Below are positions 58,920 to 64,000 of a stretch of 64,000 nt of DNA, piece by piece. Source of the stretch: Faecalicatena_A orotica (GTDB lineage: Bacteria; Bacillota; Clostridia; Lachnospirales; Lachnospiraceae); NCBI RefSeq assembly GCF_040545875.1, contig NZ_JBEPMR010000001.1; one strand, written 5' to 3'. Both the position numbers and the translations under genes were made by a program. Every line of letters begins with the position of its first letter. Position 1 is the stretch's first letter. The notes under the pieces are model-generated. The model saw nothing but the letters and a program-made list of their open reading frames with translations. It was not told where the DNA came from and made no database searches.

Positions 58920-60842
58920 TCAATCTGCCAGTGCTATTTGCTCCAGATCATTCAGCCAGACTGCCGCACACGCGTCACTTGGCATTCTCCAGTCCCCCCT
59001 CGGTGAGAGTGCAACCGTACCTACTTTCGGGCCGTCAGGCAGGCAGGAACGCTTGAACTGCTGTGAGAAAAATCTTCTGCAGAAGATCTCCAGCCACTTT
59101 AATATGGTTGCCTTATCATAGCTGCCCACAAAGGTCTCCTCCGCCAGTCTGAATATCTTACTCGGCTCATAGCCGAATCGTACCATGTAGTAAAGGAAGA
59201 AGTCATGAAGCTCATAAGGTCCCACCAAATCCTCCGTCTTCTGTGCAATATTGCCGTCCTTAGGGGGTAGAAGTTCGGGGCTGACCGGGGTATCCAGCAC
59301 ATCATAGAGCACTGCTTTCAGCTGCTCGTCCGGCGTCACATCGGCCGCATACTTTACAAGATGCCGCACAAGCGTCTTCGGAACCGATGCATTGACTCCG
59401 TACATGGACATATGGTCTCCATTGTAAGTCGCCCATCCCAAAGCAAGCTCAGACATATCGCCCGTACCAATGACCATACCGCCCCTCTCATTTGCAATAT
59501 CCATTAATACCTGTGTCCTTTCTCTTGCCTGAGAATTTTCATAGGTCACACTATGGTCCCCAGGGTCATGCCCGATGTCTCTGAAATGTACGCTGACCGC
59601 ATCTGCAATCCGCACCTCCATGAGTTCTGCCCCGAGCTGTACCGCCATTTTGCACGCGTTCTGATAGGTCCTGTCTGTTGTCCCGAAACATGGCATCGTA
59701 ACGGCAGTAATGTCTTTCTTGTCACGTCCAAGCATTTCGAACGCACGCGCCGTCACAATCAGCGCAAGCGTAGAATCCAGCCCCCCTGAAATACCGACTA
59801 CCGCACTCTTGGCGTGGGTATGGGCAATCCTCTTCTTCAGTCCCATTGCCTGAATCGTCAGGATTTCCTCACACCTCCTTGCTCTCTCTTCCTCATTTGC
59901 CGGAACGAACGGCTGCTTTGGGAAATGTCTTGTCAGCACAGTTTTTTCCCGCTCAATATAAAACGGAACGCGGATTAACTTTCTATCCTCTGACGTTTTA
60001 AATGTCGTATTTTTGCGCCTTTCGCCTAGCAGACGATATATATCAATTTCGGAGTAAATAATATCGTTTCGGAAACGCTTTGCCTCACTCAGTACAGCGC
60101 CGTTTTCCGTAATCAGGTTATGCCCGCCGAAAACAAGGTCAGTTGTAGATTCGCCTTCCCCTGCGTTGGCATATACATATCCTGCAATGAGCCGCGCAGA
60201 CTGTCCCGCAATCAGCTCACGGCGGTACCTGTCTTTTCCGATCGTTTCGTCGCTCGCGGAACAGTTGACAATCACAGTTGCCCCTTCCATCGCCGCCTGA
60301 ATACTCGGCGGAATCGGTGACCAGACATCCTCACAGATTTCAGCGGAAACGATCAGTTCTTCCATTGAAGATGCCTGAAACAAAATCTGGGGACCGAACG
60401 GGACCCGTTTTCCTTCAAATAAAATCTCACGGGCCTTTTCCGGGCCGGGCGTGAACTGGCGCATCTCATAGAATTCCGCATAATTTGGCAGGAATGTCTT
60501 TGTCGTCAGTCCCAGAATCTCCCCGCGGTTCAGCGCCGCCGCCACATTATAGAGTTCACCGTCAACAGAGAGCGGAACCCCGACAAACGCCAGAATATCC
60601 TTATCCGCTGTGAAATCCGCTATTTTCAGAAGAGCGGCCCTTGCATCGCGCAGCAGCACATCCTGCGTAAACAAATCCCCGCATGTGTACCCTGTGACAC
60701 ACAATTCCGGGAACACCACGATCTTCGCCTTCTCCCCTGCGGCTGCTTCGATTGCCTCACAGATTTTCTCCGTATTATATTTGACATCCGCTACCCGGAT
60801 ATCCGGTGTCGCTGCCGCTGCTTTTACAAATCCCTGATTCAT
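58920..60842 (-). CDS. nadE: Glutamine-dependent NAD+ synthetase
   Basis: A 640-residue two-domain enzyme converting nicotinic acid adenine dinucleotide to NAD+. Residues 1-290 form a nitrilase-type glutaminase with Glu in FPELCVTGY (about 45) and Cys in AEICEDVWSP (about 168). Residues 330-640 form the synthetase with P-loop VGISGGLDSTLAL (about 348), GTGDMSELALGWATYNGDHMS, and the C-terminal KRSCLPDGPKVG. Both halves are complete. AGGAGG precedes ATG 60842, and hslO ends 26 bases upstream. Confidence 0.96.
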   Translation of the reverse strand: MNQGFVKAAAATPDIRVADVKYNTEKICEAIEAAAGEKAKIVVFPELCVTGYTCGDLFTQDVLLRDARAALLKIADFTADKDILAFVGVPLSVDGELYNVAAALNRGEILGLTTKTFLPNYAEFYEMRQFTPGPEKAREILFEGKRVPFGPQILFQASSMEELIVSAEICEDVWSPIPPSIQAAMEGATVIVNCSASDETIGKDRYRRELIAGQSARLIAGYVYANAGEGESTTDLVFGGHNLITENGAVLSEAKRFRNDIIYSEIDIYRLLGERRKNTTFKTSEDRKLIRVPFYIEREKTVLTRHFPKQPFVPANEEERARRCEEILTIQAMGLKKRIAHTHAKSAVVGISGGLDSTLALIVTARAFEMLGRDKKDITAVTMPCFGTTDRTYQNACKMAVQLGAELMEVRIADAVSVHFRDIGHDPGDHSVTYENSQARERTQVLMDIANERGGMVIGTGDMSELALGWATYNGDHMSMYGVNASVPKTLVRHLVKYAADVTPDEQLKAVLYDVLDTPVSPELLPPKDGNIAQKTEDLVGPYELHDFFLYYMVRFGYEPSKIFRLAEETFVGSYDKATILKWLEIFCRRFFSQQFKRSCLPDGPKVGTVALSPRGDWRMPSDACAAVWLNDLEQIALAD

Positions 60843-60867
60843 TTCCTACCTCCTGGTTCAATAACCT

Positions 60868-61743
60868 CTATCTGCTCTTTTTCAAAAGTTCTTTCAGCTC
60901 ATCCACTGTATAATTGTAGGCAGTATTGCAAAAATGACATTTCACTTCAATGTCCTCGCCGTCATCAATCATAGACTGGATATCCTTCTTCCCAATACTG
61001 ATGATCGCCTTTTCAATCCGTTCCTTTGAACAATTACAGGAAAACTGTGCAGGCAGTGTATCCACAACCTCAACATTCAGCCCTTCCAGCACCTGTTCAA
61101 GCATCTCCTCCGGAGTATGCCCGTTGTCGAGCATTGCCGTCACAGACTGGATATTCTGGATATTTTTCTCCAGCCTGTCCAGTACCTCATCCTCTATAAA
61201 CGGCATGACCTGAACGATAAATCCGCCCGCACATCTCACCGTATTATCCTTTTCCATCAGTACACCGAGTCCTACCGAAGACGGGACCTGCTCGGATGTT
61301 GCAAAATAATAAGTCAGGTCTTCTGCGATTTCCCCTGTCTGGAGGATCGTCTGTCCGGAGTAAGGCTCCTTTAATCCCATGTCTTTAATAACATTCAAAA
61401 ATCCTGGCCCCAGCGCGCCTCCCACATCCAGCTTGCCGTTCTTTGCAGGAAGCATCACATCGGGATTATTCACATATCCCTTGACACTTCCCTGACTGTC
61501 AGCAGTGACCGTCAGCCCCCCGATCGGTCCGCCGCACTGCACCTGAAGTGTCAGTACATCAGTCGGGTTTTTCATCATGCTTCCCATCATCACACCGCCT
61601 GTCAAAAGACGTCCCAATGCCGCCGTCGCTACCGGGCTTGTATTATGGTGCCGCCTTGCCTGCTCCACCAGCTCCGTCGTCGATGCTGCAAATGCACGGA
61701 TCTGTGTATTCGCAGCGGTTGACCTTACAATATAGTCTGCCAT
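60868..61743 (-). CDS. hslO: Hsp33, redox-regulated chaperone
   Basis: A 291-residue protein. The N-terminal domain is normal (DYIVRSTAANTQIRAFAAST, GRLLTGGVMMGSMMKNP, QCGGPIGGLTVTADSQGSVKGYV). The zinc/redox switch is CNC (FSCNCSKERIEKAI) plus CHFC (VKCHFCNTAYNYT), complete. Hsp33 binds unfolded proteins when oxidised. It overlaps the methyltransferase gene by one base and precedes nadE by 25 bases. Confidence 0.96.
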   Translation of the reverse strand: MADYIVRSTAANTQIRAFAASTTELVEQARRHHNTSPVATAALGRLLTGGVMMGSMMKNPTDVLTLQVQCGGPIGGLTVTADSQGSVKGYVNNPDVMLPAKNGKLDVGGALGPGFLNVIKDMGLKEPYSGQTILQTGEIAEDLTYYFATSEQVPSSVGLGVLMEKDNTVRCAGGFIVQVMPFIEDEVLDRLEKNIQNIQSVTAMLDNGHTPEEMLEQVLEGLNVEVVDTLPAQFSCNCSKERIEKAIISIGKKDIQSMIDDGEDIEVKCHFCNTAYNYTVDELKELLKKSR

Positions 61744-62531
61744 TATTCTTCTCCTTTTCCTGCAATAATATAGATTCTTTCACTTGTTTCAGATGGTGCT
61801 TCTCTGGTAAATGCATCATATGCAGCCAGAAAACGCAGGCCTGCTGCTAACAGCAGTTCTTTCATCTCTTCCAGTGTATAGCTTCTCTGATAATGAGTTT
61901 CCTGATAACGCCGGTAAATCTCACTGCCGCCTTTTGACAGCTCCTCATCCCGGATAAACAGGCTCAGTTCATACTCATTGATGCGCTCCTCTTCATAATA
62001 ATAGTTGTCCCAGATAAAACTGCATTCTTCCCTGCTTTCCGCGATTGTCTGGTCCCCAAGGATCTCTCTGTATTTATATTCTGTGTTAAAATCAAAAATA
62101 AAAACCCCGTCTGGATCAAGATAATTATCCGCCCAGCGAAAAACCTGCTTTAGTTCCTCAGGTTCTGTTATATAATTCAGCGAATCGCAGATGCTCACAA
62201 TCGCACGCACAGTCCCGTACAATTCAAATTCACGCATATCCTGCTCAAGATACAGAATATCATGCCCGGATTCCACTCTTTTTTCCATCGCAATCTCGAG
62301 CATGTCCTCAGAATTGTCCACCCCGATCATATCATATCCGCGACCGGCAAGATATTCCGTCATCGTCCCCGTACCGCACCCCAAGTCCAGCACAAGTCCG
62401 TCACATATGCCATATTCTTTCAACAGTCCATACAGATAGTCACCCCATTCATCATATGGCACGTTGTCCATAAACGTATCATAAACAGCGGCAAAACTGC
62501 TGTATGCACTGGATTCATTCGTATTTTCCAT
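61743..62531 (-). CDS. SAM-dependent methyltransferase (class I)
   Basis: A 262-residue Rossmann methyltransferase. VLDLGCGTGTMTEYLAGRGYDMIGVD is motif I with the acidic residue for SAM ribose, LEQDMREF motif II, and VFIFDFNTEYKYRE a post-motif III region. It resembles the YjiC/BioC-like single-domain group seen widely in clostridia beside hslO. The methyl acceptor is unknown. It starts the leftward unit methyltransferase, hslO, nadE, moCF protein. Confidence 0.88.
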   Translation of the reverse strand: MENTNESSAYSSFAAVYDTFMDNVPYDEWGDYLYGLLKEYGICDGLVLDLGCGTGTMTEYLAGRGYDMIGVDNSEDMLEIAMEKRVESGHDILYLEQDMREFELYGTVRAIVSICDSLNYITEPEELKQVFRWADNYLDPDGVFIFDFNTEYKYREILGDQTIAESREECSFIWDNYYYEEERINEYELSLFIRDEELSKGGSEIYRRYQETHYQRSYTLEEMKELLLAAGLRFLAAYDAFTREAPSETSERIYIIAGKGEE

Positions 62532-62617
62532 TCTTCACCACACCTCTTTCCACGGCTTATTCAGTATATCACATCCTGCATAGATAAAACAACGTACTAA
62601 TTCGTGCAATGCCTGTA

Positions 62618-62688
62618 AAAAATTAAAAGGACTGCCGCACTAAATATGATATGCTCATATTGAGTATATCACATAATGCGACGGTCCT
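62618..62688 (-). terminator. Long imperfect palindrome and terminator of the last gene
   Basis: AGGACTGCCGCA...ATGATATGCTCA (from 62628) pairs imperfectly with TGAGTATATCACAT..TGCGACGGTCCT (to 62688). On minus the hairpin is followed by TTTTAATTTTTT (62627-62616). It lies 21 bases after the last gene. Confidence 0.65.
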
Positions 62689-62709
62689 ACTTTGTTACTG
62701 CTCTGGCTT

Positions 62710-64000
62710 TTACTTTTCCAGATCAAAACTGATATCTTCCAGAAATGATCGGTATTTCAAAGCATAATAAAGTGCCCAGTCCTGATCATTCGCCCAGGGG
62801 TCATAATAATGTCCCGCTTCACCATTGATCTTTTCAGGAAATACCATTGCTGAAGAAGCAAATCCATCTGGAAAAAACAAATTCAGGCATCCTCTAATGG
62901 ACGCAGCCGCCCTTTTCCTGTATCTGCTGTCACCGGTCAGAATCTCATACCTGATATATTCTACTCCTGTCAGTACGCTCCAATAATGCGGAAACGTATC
63001 TCCATAGCGCCTGTATTTTCCAAACCAAAATCCATCCCAATGCCGGATTGCATTTTCAAAAAGATGGTAATCCGGCTGTCTGCCATTAAAAAGTGAGAGT
63101 ACTTTAAGCTGTCTCTTTGCCTCATCTAAATATGCTGTATTCCGGGTTATTTCATACCCCTGCAGCAGAATACTCACCGCCGGAGCTACAATACTCTGTT
63201 CATATGCCACTTCAGATTCCGGATAGTGCACACCATTTTGCAGCACATTATCTGCATGACGCTCTGCAAAACTGAGGATTCTCCCAGCTTCACTTCCCAT
63301 TCCTGCCCCTTCCAGCTCTTTATACAGCTCTGTTACCGGAATACCAATCCCATAGAAGCTGATTCCTCCCTGCATATAATACTGTTCCATAACCTTATAT
63401 GCATCCATAAGGTACTCACCCTCCCCCTTCAACTTATAAAGTTCAAGTTGGAACTGTGCCATCCACGGATAGTTATATAGCCTATTCCACTCCAAATTAT
63501 GGCAGATATCATTATATACAGTCCCTTTCTCACGATCATATAGTTCCCGGTATACATATCTTTCATATTTTTCTAAACTCTTTTTGAGTTCTCCATCAGG
63601 ATGAAGACGCTGCCAGAAAGCCATAATGCTTCCCATCGCTAACCGTTCCCTGCCGCCGTTGTGGTCGTCCTGATGGCTATAGTATATACTGTCTTCCTCC
63701 CTGTCATAGATCAGATATGCACCATCCAGATGGCTGGAAACATCATGCATCTGTTGCTTTAGGGCAAGAAAACGACAACGCCGCTCTGCCATTTTGTCCA
63801 ACACCGCACAACAATATAAACATAGGAATGTTTTTTTCCCTTCTGCCTGAATATCAATTCTGTATTCACCTTCTCTGTCCGCCAGAAGGTATGCTGATAT
63901 CCACCGAATCCCATCCTTTACTTCTGCCCTGTATGGTATGTTCATCCCATTATACTGCAGCCGGACTGCTTCCTTTTTACCAGTATCACGGATAGCAATT
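62710..64000 (-). CDS. (alpha/alpha)-barrel glycosidase-like protein, N-terminus beyond the window
   Basis: At least 429 residues. An ATG at 63945 could start it, but the frame is open to the right edge (IAIRDTGKKEAVRLQYNG before that Met), and no ribosome site precedes 63945, so the true start is outside the window. After a short beta-rich part, helical hairpins follow with the look of a six-hairpin glycosidase: YNDICHNLEWNRLYNYPWMAQ, YPESEVAYEQSIVAPAVS, WDGFWFGKYRRYGDTFPHYWS, YDPWANDQDWALYYAL. I do not recognise the family. It resembles in style, not obviously in sequence, the protein at 593-2911. Confidence 0.6.
   Translation of the reverse strand, partial: IAIRDTGKKEAVRLQYNGMNIPYRAEVKDGIRWISAYLLADREGEYRIDIQAEGKKTFLCLYCCAVLDKMAERRCRFLALKQQMHDVSSHLDGAYLIYDREEDSIYYSHQDDHNGGRERLAMGSIMAFWQRLHPDGELKKSLEKYERYVYRELYDREKGTVYNDICHNLEWNRLYNYPWMAQFQLELYKLKGEGEYLMDAYKVMEQYYMQGGISFYGIGIPVTELYKELEGAGMGSEAGRILSFAERHADNVLQNGVHYPESEVAYEQSIVAPAVSILLQGYEITRNTAYLDEAKRQLKVLSLFNGRQPDYHLFENAIRHWDGFWFGKYRRYGDTFPHYWSVLTGVEYIRYEILTGDSRYRKRAAASIRGCLNLFFPDGFASSAMVFPEKINGEAGHYYDPWANDQDWALYYALKYRSFLEDISFDLEK

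Noticed and set aside
1..64000. tRNA, rRNA, integrase, transposase or attachment sites
   Set aside because: None were recognised on reading either strand; mobile-element claims are therefore limited to palindromic repeats and the AT-rich PTS island.

Overview
The window reads as a chromosomal segment of a strictly anaerobic gut clostridium, most likely a Lachnospiraceae-type Bacillota. The basis is strong AGGAGG-type ribosome sites, sigma-A promoters, purine riboswitches, DUF975, mannose-family PTS and RpiR genes, and a molybdenum/selenium hydroxylase cluster. No tRNA, rRNA, CRISPR array, transposase or phage gene was seen. The genus was not determined.

Layout. 0-6.5 kb: leftward sugar operon with a ribose-type ABC importer, an unrecognised (alpha/alpha)-barrel-like protein and a GH43 glycosidase cut by the window edge. 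6.6-8.5 kb: housekeeping and small unknown genes, with a candidate small RNA. 9-10.9 kb: a guanine/hypoxanthine-type permease behind a purine riboswitch with an altered J3/1 junction. 10.9-22.1 kb: DUF975 protein, a GltD-like oxidoreductase, and a glycan locus (GPH transporter, GH3 hexosaminidase, HAD protein, AraC regulator, ABC importer without its own ATPase), ending in a very large T-shaped palindrome.

22.2-45.9 kb is the core: an anaerobic purine/urate catabolic cluster in three transcription units. Leftward unit 1: ssnA, ygfK, hyuA, yqeC, a yqeB-mocA fusion and a fused xanthine dehydrogenase. Rightward unit: a YheO/DauR-type regulator, ygeX, ygeY, ygeW, ridA, arcC and an NCS2 permease. 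Leftward unit 2: guaD, xdhA, xdhB and xdhC behind a second purine riboswitch. Together they can import purines, deaminate guanine, oxidise or reduce the purine ring, hydrolyse the products, split diaminopropionate to pyruvate and ammonia, and make ATP from carbamoyl phosphate. A tandem palindromic motif (CCTAAA-N5-TTTAGG, two copies 20 bp centre to centre) lies between the divergent ssnA and regulator promoters and again just before the riboswitch of the distant 9.4 kb permease, suggesting one regulon.

45.9-49.7 kb: AraC-acetyltransferase fusion, HelD helicase, unknown protein. 49.7-57.8 kb: a visibly AT-richer island with a complete mannose-family PTS, two sugar-phosphate isomerase-like TIM barrels, a HAD phosphatase, two RpiR regulators and a PHP phosphoesterase. 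57.9-64 kb: a molybdopterin-binding protein, NAD synthetase, Hsp33, a methyltransferase and a glycosidase-like ORF running off the right edge.

Large imperfect palindromes, often with one outer stem and two inner hairpins, recur at gene ends (8.1, 11.7, 21.9, 49.0 and 62.6 kb).
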